Part shown: positions 33,571-42,240 of the stretch, piece after piece
Layout: each line of letters opens with the position of its first letter
How positions within the stretch are numbered: position 1 is the stretch's first letter
NCBI RefSeq assembly: GCF_002240415.1
Contig: NZ_CP020028.1
Span: 5,047,501-5,111,500 of the forward strand
DNA length: 64,000 nt
Direction of reading: 5' to 3'
From: Paenibacillus kribbensis
Lineage (GTDB): Bacteria > Bacillota > Bacilli > Paenibacillales > Paenibacillaceae
Made by a program: the position numbers and the translations under genes
Notes under the pieces: generated by a model
Databases searched by the model: none
Seen by the model: only the letters and a program-made list of their open reading frames with translations
What the model was told of the DNA's origin: nothing

Positions 33571-33924
33571 TCAACTAGGATTTGGATTTAGTTCGGTGAC
33601 GTTCCCTGTTCCTATCCCTGTGCCAGATAGCTTATCTGCGACGGAACGGAGCTTTTGACGGCTGGAGGAAGGCTTGTCACGGCGGTCGTCGATTTTGACC
33701 GAGGTGGAGACGCGCTTGGCACCTGACAGGAATGGCGCTTCGTGCAGCGCTGCAATGGCGGTAAACACATCGTCCAACGAGCCTTCAATAATCGTACTCA
33801 TAGAGGTAAGCTCGTAGGTAATTCCTTTTTGCGTCTTTAACACTTTTTGCATCTGGGCAACATAGTCGCTCAGGCTGGTACTGCCCGTTCCAATCGGGAT
33901 TACAGTCACTTCTGCAATGGCCAT
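33571..33924 (-). CDS. MTH1187/YqgV-family thiamine-binding protein
   Basis: A 117-residue protein of the DUF77 family: AIAEVTVIPIGTGSTSLSDY at the N-terminus and MSTIIEGSLDDVFTAIAALH in the middle are typical, and the family is described as binding thiamine-like ligands. The last 35 residues (SSRQKLRSVADKLSG and a Gly/Asn tail) are an extension. AAAGGAGG precedes the ATG. It is monocistronic. Confidence 0.85.
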   Translation of the reverse strand: MAIAEVTVIPIGTGSTSLSDYVAQMQKVLKTQKGITYELTSMSTIIEGSLDDVFTAIAALHEAPFLSGAKRVSTSVKIDDRRDKPSSSRQKLRSVADKLSGTGIGTGNVTELNPNPS

Positions 33925-34169
33925 CGAGGTGTGCCTCCTTTATTTTTGAACTCATGCTTCACTTTTAAACAAGGCCATATGTATGCTGATATACTGATTG
34001 TTTCTGAAAGAAACCTCTCTATCATTTATTGTACCGTTCACACAGCCTCAATTCAAATACAGCCCGCGCTTCCTCTGCATATTTCGATTTTCCATTCCTT
34101 TTCCTTTACGTATGGCTGCGAATGTTGCTATAATACTCCTTGCACTTATTTGAAATTTTAAGTTTATAA

Positions 34170-34216
34170 ACACAATATGTTGGGTTAGATATTCATAACG
34201 CTTCTAAATATAGTGA
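34170..34216 (+). promoter_or_regulatory. Paired NrdR boxes upstream of nrdAB
   Basis: ACACAATATGTTGGGT (34170-34185) and CTTCTAAATATAGTGA (34201-34216) both match the NrdR box pattern acaCwAtATaTwGtgt and begin 31 bp apart, three helical turns, the usual NrdR arrangement. The remainder of the gap 33925-34412 holds no gene I can support. Confidence 0.75.
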
Positions 34217-34412
34217 TGTAGCCGATAAATTGCATGAGAACCAACTTTCTCCTCCTTCATTAGCAAGCGCATCGCTATTTCTATTGTTATGGGATTACAT
34301 ACAGCCCCAAAATGCTGTCGCTTTTTTCATTTTTACCTCTGTCAACATGTTCATTCTTCATGTCTATTCCCTAAGTATGTACTCCAAATCAGGAAAGCGA
34401 GGAATTAATCCT

Positions 34413-36746
34413 ATGCCACAACTCGTAACAAAACCAAACAACCGCCAGTTGGCTTTTGATGAAATACGCATTTCCGTATATGCCGACCGTGTGCTCAGCG
34501 GATTGGACAAGCTGGATAAAGATCGCCTCATCCGCGGTGTAACCAGCAAGCTGCGCCGGGACGAAGTCACGGGAGATGAAATCAGCAACGCATTTGTGAT
34601 GGCCGCACTTGAGCTGGTCAGCAAGGAAGAACCGGACTGGAAATTCGCCGCTGCGCGTGCTTTGCTCACTTCCTTATATAAAAAAGCAGCGACCCATCGC
34701 CGTTACAAATCCTATGCAGACGAGCCTTACGGCGCCTTTTACCCATTGATCACAGAACTGGTCGAAAAGGGAATCTACCGTCAGGAATTGCTCGACTACT
34801 ACACCAAGGAGCAAATTGATGAGTTGGGCGCTTCCATTTTGCCGAAAAATGACCTGCTATTCGATTATATCGGGCTGCTGACGCTGTCTGAGCGCTATTT
34901 GGCAAACGATTTTGACGGACGTGTGATGGAACTGCCACAGGAACGCTACATGATCATCGCGATGTATCTGATGCACCAGGAGCCTGCGGACAAGCGTATG
35001 GAGTTGGTCAAGGAAGCTTACTGGGCGATGAGCAACATGTACATGACCGCTGCTACACCAACGATGTCCAATGCGGGAAAAAAGGTGGCCGGACAGCTGT
35101 CCAGCTGCTTTATCGATACGGTAGACGACTCGCTGGAAGGTATTTTCGATTCCAATACCGATGTAGCCCGTCTCAGCAAAATGGGCGGCGGTATCGGCGT
35201 ATACCTCGGTAAAGTACGGGCTCGCGGCTCCGATATCCGCGGGCATAAAAATACAAGCTCCGGCGTGATTCCATGGATTCGCCAGCTGAACAATACGGCG
35301 GTCAGCGTAGACCAATTGGGTACACGCAAAGGCGCGATTGCCGTTTATCTGGACGTATTCCACAAGGACATTCTTGCCTTCCTTGACCTGAAGCTGAACA
35401 ACGGTGACGAGCGGATGCGTGCACATGACGTGTTCCACGGCGTATGTCTGCCCGATCTGTTCATGGAGCAGGTCGAAGCACGCGGCGAATGGAACCTGTT
35501 TTGCCCGCATGAAGTGAAGAAGGTCATGGGCTGGAAGGACGAAAACGGACGTCCACTGGGGCTGGAGGATTTTTATGATGAGTCCTTTGGTGCCGGCTCC
35601 TTCCGCGAGAAATATGAGGAAGCGTCGCAGCATCCGATTCTCTCCCGTATCACGGTGCCTGCCATCGACATCATGAAACGCCTGATGAAATCGCAGCTGG
35701 AGACAGGTACGCCGTACATGTTCTACCGCGATACGGTAAACCGGGCCAATCCGAACCGGGCCCACGGTATGGTGTATTCCTCCAACCTGTGTACGGAAAT
35801 TATGCAAAACCAATCTCCAACCGTGGTGGAAAAAGAGGAATTGGTGACGAAGGACGGACAAACACGCATTGTCATTTCCAAAATCCCTGGCGACTTCGTT
35901 GTCTGCAACCTGAACTCCATCCATCTGGCTCGCGCCGTTCCGGCAGGGGTATTGGATCGTCTTGTACCGATTCAGGTACGCATGCTGGATAATGTCATTG
36001 ATATCAATAATATTGAAGTGCTGCAAGCACAATATACGAACAGCCAATACCGCGCAGTCGGTCTGGGCACGTTTGGTCTGCATCACCTGCTCGCACTCGA
36101 AGGCATCCGTTGGGAGTCCGATGAAGCGGTCACCTATAACGATCATTTGTATGAAAAAATCAACTATTTAGCCGTTAAATCCAGCATGGAGCTGGCAAAG
36201 GAAAAAGGGCGTTATGCCAAATTTGAGGGTTCTGACTGGTCAACCGGGCATTATTTTACATCCCGAGGCTATACGGACGGTACGCGTGAAGGCAAATTCG
36301 TCACCTCGTCCGAGTGGAGCGAGCTTGCCGAAGAGGTCAAACAAAACGGCATTCGCAACGCATGGCTGTTCGCCATCGCCCCTAACGGTTCCACGTCGAT
36401 CATTGCAGGTTCTACGGCTAGTATCGATCCATTGTACGAGTTGCTTTCCTATGAAGAGAAAACAACCTACAAGATCGCGAATCCTGCACCGGACTTGAAC
36501 GAAAAGACCATCTGGTACTACAAAACGGCTTTCTTGCTGGATCAGCATGCTTCGATCAACATGGCATCTGCACGTCAGCGGCATATTGACCAAGGCCAAA
36601 GCTTTAACCTGTACGTACGTCCGGATATTAAAGCTACCGAATTTTTAGAGCTGCACATCCATGCCTGGAAATCAGGTATGAAATCGACCTATTACGTACG
36701 CAGCCGCGCACTGACGATTGAAGAATGCGAAAGCTGCGCATCCTAA
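34413..36746 (+). CDS. nrdA: Ribonucleotide reductase class I large subunit
   Basis: A 777-residue protein. An ATP-cone occupies residues 5-90. The catalytic barrel shows QLSSCFID (redox Cys), NLCTEI (radical Cys and Glu) and APNGSTS (phosphate binding), and the tail ECESCAS carries the CxxC that is reduced by thioredoxin. It converts ribonucleoside diphosphates to deoxy forms with NrdB. ATG at 34413 is chosen: the frame upstream is non-homologous and runs through the NrdR region. GAGGAATT is the ribosome site. Confidence 0.95.
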   Translation: MPQLVTKPNNRQLAFDEIRISVYADRVLSGLDKLDKDRLIRGVTSKLRRDEVTGDEISNAFVMAALELVSKEEPDWKFAAARALLTSLYKKAATHRRYKSYADEPYGAFYPLITELVEKGIYRQELLDYYTKEQIDELGASILPKNDLLFDYIGLLTLSERYLANDFDGRVMELPQERYMIIAMYLMHQEPADKRMELVKEAYWAMSNMYMTAATPTMSNAGKKVAGQLSSCFIDTVDDSLEGIFDSNTDVARLSKMGGGIGVYLGKVRARGSDIRGHKNTSSGVIPWIRQLNNTAVSVDQLGTRKGAIAVYLDVFHKDILAFLDLKLNNGDERMRAHDVFHGVCLPDLFMEQVEARGEWNLFCPHEVKKVMGWKDENGRPLGLEDFYDESFGAGSFREKYEEASQHPILSRITVPAIDIMKRLMKSQLETGTPYMFYRDTVNRANPNRAHGMVYSSNLCTEIMQNQSPTVVEKEELVTKDGQTRIVISKIPGDFVVCNLNSIHLARAVPAGVLDRLVPIQVRMLDNVIDINNIEVLQAQYTNSQYRAVGLGTFGLHHLLALEGIRWESDEAVTYNDHLYEKINYLAVKSSMELAKEKGRYAKFEGSDWSTGHYFTSRGYTDGTREGKFVTSSEWSELAEEVKQNGIRNAWLFAIAPNGSTSIIAGSTASIDPLYELLSYEEKTTYKIANPAPDLNEKTIWYYKTAFLLDQHASINMASARQRHIDQGQSFNLYVRPDIKATEFLELHIHAWKSGMKSTYYVRSRALTIEECESCAS

Positions 36747-36766
36747 ACTAAAGGAGAGAAGCTCTG

Positions 36767-37798
36767 ATGCAGTTACAAAAGATTTTTAACACGGAAGCGC
36801 CTAACCGCTCTACCCGTATTATTGAAGGCGAAAACTCCGGCATTCTGAACTGGAACGATATTCGGATGCCGCATATGTACAAGCTCTATAAAGTACTGCT
36901 GCTCAACCACTGGATTCCGGATGAAATTCCGATGTCCAAGGACGCTTCCCAGTTTCCTATGCTGGATGCCGAAGAACAGCGCACATTCAAAATTAACATC
37001 GGCCTGCTGGCTGTGCTGGATTCCATGCAAACGATGTTTGTCGGAGATGTAAAACGCTATTTTACCGATTCCTCGCTGGAAGCTATCTCGGCCATTATCG
37101 GACAACAGGAAGTGGTGCATAACCAGTCCTATTCCTACGTTCTGTCCTCCCTGGTATCGGAGCAGGAGCAAAAGGAAATTTTTGAATACTGGAAAAATGA
37201 TCCTGTCCTGCTGGAACGTAACACATTTATCTCGGATATTTACCAGGAGTTCCGTGATAAGCAGAACCCACAGACCTTTTTCCAGGCGATGGTAGCCGAT
37301 TTGATTCTGGAAGGCATTTTCTTTTACAGTACATTCGCCTTCTTCTACAATTTGGCCCGTGACCAAAAAATGATGGCCACCAGCCAAATGATCTCATATA
37401 TTCAGCGCGATGAAAATCAGCATTGCTACTTCTTTGCCGAAGTGTTCAAGCAGCTATTGGCCGATTTCCCTGAGCTGAATACCAAGGAAAATATGGACTA
37501 TGTCTATCGTATGATCAACCGTGCTGTGGAGCTGGAAACGAATTGGGCGCATTATACGCTCAAGGAGGTTCGCGGCATCGACTTGAACGAGCTGAGCGAT
37601 TATATCAAATATATGGCGAATATGCGCCTGAGACTGCTTGGTATGGACAAAGCTTATGAAGGTGTAGATGTAAATAGTATGCCTTGGATCAAGCCGTTTT
37701 CGGATGAAGCGCTAAATGCGACAAAAACAGACTTTTTCGAAGCAAAATCACGCAATTATGGCAAGGTCGGAGATGACAACGGATTTGACGATTTGTAA
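36767..37798 (+). CDS. nrdB: Ribonucleotide reductase class I small subunit
   Basis: A 343-residue ferritin-like protein. Metal ligands are expected at Asp (FVGDVKRYF region), Glu (QQEVVHNQSY), Glu/His (DENQHCYFF) and the radical Tyr lies in the QSYSYVLSS segment. It makes the tyrosyl or Mn/Fe radical used by NrdA. It starts 20 bp after nrdA with GGAGAG upstream, one operon under NrdR. Confidence 0.93.
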   Translation: MQLQKIFNTEAPNRSTRIIEGENSGILNWNDIRMPHMYKLYKVLLLNHWIPDEIPMSKDASQFPMLDAEEQRTFKINIGLLAVLDSMQTMFVGDVKRYFTDSSLEAISAIIGQQEVVHNQSYSYVLSSLVSEQEQKEIFEYWKNDPVLLERNTFISDIYQEFRDKQNPQTFFQAMVADLILEGIFFYSTFAFFYNLARDQKMMATSQMISYIQRDENQHCYFFAEVFKQLLADFPELNTKENMDYVYRMINRAVELETNWAHYTLKEVRGIDLNELSDYIKYMANMRLRLLGMDKAYEGVDVNSMPWIKPFSDEALNATKTDFFEAKSRNYGKVGDDNGFDDL

Positions 37799-37811
37799 GT
37801 AGCAAAATACA

Positions 37812-37847
37812 GCCTTAACTCGGTATCTTCGGGTTAAGGCTTTTTTT
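37812..37847 (+). terminator. Terminator of nrdAB
   Basis: GCCTTAACTCG and CGGGTTAAGGC form an 11-bp stem with seven-plus T; it overlaps the last codons of the convergent patatin gene. Confidence 0.85.
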
Positions 37848-38403
37848 CATGTCCCCGCGCCACATCAACAGCAATCACTAAACAATCCGCCTCCTGTCTC
37901 ATTTCTTCTACAGGCAAATTGTTTAATACCCCTCCGTCGACCAGCATCTTGCCTTCATGCATCACAGGAGCGAATAAGCCGGGAAACGCCATCGTAGCCC
38001 GCAGTGCTGTCACCAAATCACCTTGTTCAAAAACGATCTGCTTGCCTTCCAGTAGATCGACAGAAACAGTTTTAAAACGGATAGGAAGCTCCTCGATCTT
38101 CTGCGTATGCTGCCCATACTGTTGCAACAGCTCATTCACCACCGTATTCATACTGTTGCCGGCAATTAAACCACGATGGCGTATGCCGATATCCAGCAAG
38201 CGGTATTTAGGTGTCTTTTTAATACAGTCCAATAGAGCATCCGCAGGAACACCCGCCGCATAAAGCCCTCCAACGATGCCGCCCATACTCGTACCAACGA
38301 TACAATCGACCTGAATCCCATGTCTTTCGAACGCTTTCAGCACCCCCAGATGAGCAAGTCCTCTGACTGCCCCACCACCCAAAACCAATCCTACCTTCGG
38401 CAT
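37834..38403 (-). CDS. Short patatin-like phospholipase (RssA/YlbK type)
   Basis: A 189-residue hydrolase. GGGAVRGLAHLGVL forms the oxyanion hole, GTSMGG has the nucleophile Ser, and DGGVLNN holds the Asp of the Ser-Asp dyad. Catalytic parts are complete, but family members normally run to 250-300 residues. The protein stops at ARGHEKKP inside the nrdB terminator, so the C-terminal part appears cut off. AAAGGGG precedes the ATG. Confidence 0.85.
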   Translation of the reverse strand: MPKVGLVLGGGAVRGLAHLGVLKAFERHGIQVDCIVGTSMGGIVGGLYAAGVPADALLDCIKKTPKYRLLDIGIRHRGLIAGNSMNTVVNELLQQYGQHTQKIEELPIRFKTVSVDLLEGKQIVFEQGDLVTALRATMAFPGLFAPVMHEGKMLVDGGVLNNLPVEEMRQEADCLVIAVDVARGHEKKP

Positions 38404-38574
38404 ATGCGCAACCCCTTTACCTGTATTTTATTTACTGAATGCATTCAAACACACAGAAGACCCAAAAACTAAACGCAAGGAGACCTGCTCCCTCTTCTCA
38501 CGAATGATTCATATCCTTTGATGGGAGCACTCTCCGGCTGCGTAATGACACGATAGGAAACTTTTCCATACGGC

Positions 38575-39252
38575 TTATATAAAAGCCTCGCTCAGAAAAT
38601 TGTAAAGCAACCCTTTTTCCTCGTCAGAAAGATCCGAAATGGATTGCAGAAAACGGGAGACCAGCTCCGTAATTTCAAGGCCCAATTCATCGTTTATTGT
38701 TTGTACAGCCATGCCTAGCACAGTGCCAACAAACATGGTCATGCCCATTTCCTTGCTTGGGGCTGTAAGGACAATCTGCTGAATCCAGGGACCTGTTTTA
38801 CCTCCCAGCTTCTTCAAGTACATCAAAAGCAGCCCTATAATATAAGCGCAAAAATTGATTCTGACGCTAGCTTCAGGAATTTCAGCCCAAATTTTTCGGA
38901 CAGCCTCATTGAGGCTTGTGTTGTTCAAATCTTTAAGCAATTCTGAAATGTTCTCGACAGTTTTTTTCCAATCCACCAGATCGACTAATTTATTCCGGGA
39001 CTGGTTGAACAATTCCGAAGCTTTATCTGTAGGCACAAATACGACCTGAGAACGCCCGGTTACCTTGGCATTCACCTCATAGCTGCGCGTAATAAAACCG
39101 AGCTTTTCTATTTCTTTCAGCATGTCATAGGCCGTCCATTTGCTAACGCCTAATGATTTAGCCAAGGCTTCGTAATGAATGGGTAAATTCGTTTTTTGAT
39201 ACAAATCCACCAATGTATGAAGAAATTGCAGACGACGTTTAGTAAGTGGCAC
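38575..39252 (-). CDS. Winged-helix regulator divergent from fabH
   Basis: A 225-residue protein. Residues 5-70 form a winged helix (IHYEALAKSLGVSKWTAYDM, then EIEKLGFITRSYEV). The rest is a helical domain with a hydrophobic FCAYIIGLLLMYLKKLGGKT and MTMFVGTVLGMAVQTINDEL, possibly a ligand pocket. The start is GTG with GGGAGG rather far upstream (14 bases). It is divergent from a FabH paralogue, so control of fatty-acid synthesis is a reasonable guess; no match to FapR or FabR is seen. Confidence 0.7.
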   Translation of the reverse strand: MPLTKRRLQFLHTLVDLYQKTNLPIHYEALAKSLGVSKWTAYDMLKEIEKLGFITRSYEVNAKVTGRSQVVFVPTDKASELFNQSRNKLVDLVDWKKTVENISELLKDLNNTSLNEAVRKIWAEIPEASVRINFCAYIIGLLLMYLKKLGGKTGPWIQQIVLTAPSKEMGMTMFVGTVLGMAVQTINDELGLEITELVSRFLQSISDLSDEEKGLLYNFLSEAFI

Positions 39253-39499
39253 GGTAGTGTTGTATACCTCCCTGTGTATTCTATATGAATACGTTCTTGG
39301 GTTTTTTGTGTCTAAATCTTAGCACTGAATATCTATATAATCAAGCAGCAGGAGCATTCCAGATTCCTCCGTACAGCAAGCTGTACTCGGCACATTTTCT
39401 TTTTAATCCGACTGTGTTATATTTTTATTCATACTAATTTTTTGGTTTTTTTGGTCTTTACGGTCTTTTGTGTGATTATTTCATTGGAGGGAAACCTAC

Positions 39500-40450
39500 A
39501 TGCAATCAGCTCTCAACCTGAACGGGGTTACAATTACAGGTACAGGATTCTACGTTCCGACCTCTCTATTAACCAATGTGGAATTAGCCGCATCTCTGGA
39601 CACATCCGATGAATGGATCAGCCAGCGAACGGGCATCCGTCAGCGATATATTGCAGAAGCATCCACGGACACCTCTGACCTTGCCGTCGCTGCTGCAGCC
39701 CAGGCTTTAAGCCGTGCCCATTTATCCCTTGAAGATGTGGATCTCATTGTCGTGGCGACTTCAACTCCTGATTATGCCTTCCCCTCCACCGCCATGCTGG
39801 TCAAGCAAAAGCTCGGAAGCCGCGCACCTGCATTCGACTTATCGGCAGCCTGCTCCGGTTTTGTGTACGCTCTTTCAGTCAGCAGCGACATGATGAAATC
39901 GGGCGCCTACCACAATGCTCTGGTGATTGGAGCAGACAAGTTCTCCAAAATCATAGATTGGCAGGACCGTAATACTGCTGTCCTGTTTGGAGATGGTGCG
40001 GGCGCTGTCGTCCTTCAATCTCGCCCGGGCGCTTTCCCGTGCTTCTCCTTGCTGGGCTCGGAAGAACGTGGGGCAGAAGCACTGACATCCCCGGTTACAG
40101 GCCCCATCACCATGCAAGGTCGAGAGGTTTTCAAGTTCGGGGTGCGTATTGTGGAATCCATGCTAACTAAAGCGCTGGAAACATTGAATTTAAGCATTGA
40201 TGATATTGCTTTAATCATTCCACATCAAGCCAACATTCGAATCATCGAGAGTGCCGCTGGCAAAATGAACATTCCTCTGGATAAATTTTTTGTAAATATC
40301 GAAAATTACGGAAATACGTCTGCGGCTTCTATTCCCATTGCACTTGCGGAAGCCATGGAACAAAAGCTCGTTCGTAGTGGTGATATTGTGATGCTGATGG
40401 GCTTCGGGGCGGGTTTGGCATGGGGCGTACAGGTCATCCAGATCGCATGA
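39500..40450 (+). CDS. fabH: Beta-ketoacyl-ACP synthase III (FabH paralogue)
   Basis: A 316-residue condensing enzyme. The catalytic triad is Cys in SAACSGF, His in IPHQANIR and Asn in ENYGNTSAAS. It joins an acyl-CoA to malonyl-ACP to start a fatty chain; branched-chain primers are usual in Paenibacillus. No other fatty-acid genes are nearby, so it is probably a second copy with a special role. GGAGGG precedes the ATG. Confidence 0.92.
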   Translation: MQSALNLNGVTITGTGFYVPTSLLTNVELAASLDTSDEWISQRTGIRQRYIAEASTDTSDLAVAAAAQALSRAHLSLEDVDLIVVATSTPDYAFPSTAMLVKQKLGSRAPAFDLSAACSGFVYALSVSSDMMKSGAYHNALVIGADKFSKIIDWQDRNTAVLFGDGAGAVVLQSRPGAFPCFSLLGSEERGAEALTSPVTGPITMQGREVFKFGVRIVESMLTKALETLNLSIDDIALIIPHQANIRIIESAAGKMNIPLDKFFVNIENYGNTSAASIPIALAEAMEQKLVRSGDIVMLMGFGAGLAWGVQVIQIA

Positions 40451-40574
40451 ATTCTATACTTAACAGAAAAAGCCTCGGTCCAGTTCTATGAACCAGCTGT
40501 GCCCTTTGAGGATGGTTTCAGAAGAAACGAACTAAGGTTCTTGCGTATAAGCAGTCCCGGAACATTGCATTTTG

Positions 40575-40624
40575 AAAAGGAGATGAACCTGACGACGGTT
40601 ATCGGGTAGGCCATCTCCTTTTTC
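40575..40624. terminator. Bidirectional terminator between fabH and the PhnX-like gene
   Basis: AAAAGGAGATG and CATCTCCTTTT enclose a 28-base loop; T runs follow on both strands. Nothing else is seen in the gap 40451-40742. Confidence 0.7.
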
Positions 40625-40742
40625 CCCCTTTATCCAGGATGTTCGAGATACAATTTAAAATAGTCGCATGCCCAGAACCTGAAAAGTTCACCTTCATCCG
40701 GCGTGGCGCATACATATAACTAGGACTGTGTATTGAGGATCT

Positions 40743-41579
40743 TCAAGACGGGGGCATCAACGCTGTTTTTACCTGCTTCGTATAAGAGGGATAGCCGCCC
40801 GTATGCTGGAGCATCTCGATTTCACGTAGAATACGCGGCAAGTCAGCGATCGAGTTCATGACAATATGAGCTCCTGCCCTTTTTAATCCGTAAACGCTCT
40901 GTCTGCGTCGTTCTTCTGCCACTCTGTCGTCTATTTCACGGCTGCTTGTTTGCGCTGCGATTAGCGCGCTATCGCTATGGTTCAACACACCGATTGTCCA
41001 TACGCCTGCATTCCTTCCCTCTTGCATATCGGCTGCCGTATCTCCTACTTTCACAATATCGCTGAGCGGAAATACCTGCAAACGATGTGCAATTTCGTAG
41101 ATCATCCACGGGTAAGGACGTCCCTGCGACACTTCACAAGGGGCTACCATACAATCCAGCGTATAGGGTGACTGTGCAGGCGAGAAAATAGGCCCCAACA
41201 TCTCCATCGGGCAGGCTGCGGTGGCACCTGACTGAATACGACGATCCTGCAATTCATGCAGCGCCTTGTCTATACCAATCGCGGGCTCGGCTCCTTGAAT
41301 CAAGGAACGGAGAACCGGGACAAGCTCAAGATAAATATGCTCAATATCCGTTCTCCCGGGATGTGTACCGAAACGCTCCAGCCACTTTTTTCGAACCTCT
41401 GAGAGTCCCAGCACATTGGCAATATGGTCACGGATCGGCAGCCCTCGCCCATGAGATACCTGCTCTTCGGTTACTTGTACACCTTTCCATCTGAAAATAT
41501 CAAGCATTCCCTGGATTAGCCCCCGTCCTCCGGGGTCCAACAATGTACTTTCGAGATTAAAAATAACCGCCTGTATCAT
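40743..41579 (-). CDS. PhnX-like HAD protein lacking key catalytic residues
   Basis: A 278-residue HAD-superfamily protein most like phosphonoacetaldehyde hydrolase: VAPCEVSQGRPYPWMIYEIA and KVGDTAADMQEGRNAGVWTI are its signatures. Yet motif I reads VIFNLESTLLD, with Asn where the nucleophile Asp should be and Glu at the second Asp. The region that holds the Schiff-base Lys in PhnX reads GRGLPIRDHIA, without Lys. Both changes argue against phosphonatase activity. ATG at 41579 has GAGGCGGGG upstream. No phosphonate transport or transaminase genes are adjacent. Confidence 0.8.
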   Translation of the reverse strand: MIQAVIFNLESTLLDPGGRGLIQGMLDIFRWKGVQVTEEQVSHGRGLPIRDHIANVLGLSEVRKKWLERFGTHPGRTDIEHIYLELVPVLRSLIQGAEPAIGIDKALHELQDRRIQSGATAACPMEMLGPIFSPAQSPYTLDCMVAPCEVSQGRPYPWMIYEIAHRLQVFPLSDIVKVGDTAADMQEGRNAGVWTIGVLNHSDSALIAAQTSSREIDDRVAEERRRQSVYGLKRAGAHIVMNSIADLPRILREIEMLQHTGGYPSYTKQVKTALMPPS

Positions 41580-41745
41580 GCAATCCCCGCCTCTCCGTAC
41601 CGCGGCTATCCGCAATCTTTATTGCTTAGGAACATGATACACAGCTAACGTAAACTGAAATGCCGTAAACCGTAAGCGGATTGTAATAGAAATTAATTCC
41701 TTGTTTGGTTGTAGATTACTGAGTGCCATAAGGAGGAGTCGCAAC

Positions 41746-42240
41746 ATGAGACAGCCCTGGAATGAATTTAATTCCAAAATGCCTTGGCGGATGGAGCTTG
41801 GTTGTTATGCGCTGAACAAACTGGCCTGTGGAGGCTTGGTCTTTGGCCTCTTATGGATGTATTGCTATCTGACAGAGGAAATAACGGGGATACCCGTAAC
41901 TATAGCAGGCAACAGCGGTGAGCTGACCGCGCAATTATGGGCCTATGGCTTTGCCCTCCCGGCAGCTCTTGCCGCCGATGCGCTGCGCGATTTTTTACCC
42001 TGGCTGCGAAAGCCCGAGCAGCTCAGCCTGTACCTTGCCGCAGGATTCAGTATCTTTCTCCTGCTAGGTACTTTGATGTCGCCTGCCGGAGCCGGCATTT
42101 TATGGAGCAACGGCATAGCTGGCGCAGTCATCACACTGCTGTACTACGGGGGAAGGCGCTGGCTGAACCGTGGATATGGAGTACAGATTATGCTGGCCTT
42201 CCTCCTGCCGCTACTGCTATGGCCTATAGGGCTTCAATGA
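41746..42240 (+). CDS. Membrane protein of unknown function
   Basis: A 164-residue protein with about four spans (residues 25-45, 60-80, 95-112, 118-160 in two pieces). MPWRMELG precedes the first. AAGGAGGAGTCGCAAC lies before ATG 41746; the longer frame is rejected. Its 3' end overlaps the convergent nnr gene by 17 bp. Confidence 0.7.
   Translation: MRQPWNEFNSKMPWRMELGCYALNKLACGGLVFGLLWMYCYLTEEITGIPVTIAGNSGELTAQLWAYGFALPAALAADALRDFLPWLRKPEQLSLYLAAGFSIFLLLGTLMSPAGAGILWSNGIAGAVITLLYYGGRRWLNRGYGVQIMLAFLLPLLLWPIGLQ

Noticed and set aside
34857..36146. A 429-codon open frame on the minus strand inside nrdA
   Set aside because: It is the antisense shadow of a highly conserved gene with biased codon use; no ribosome site or domain.
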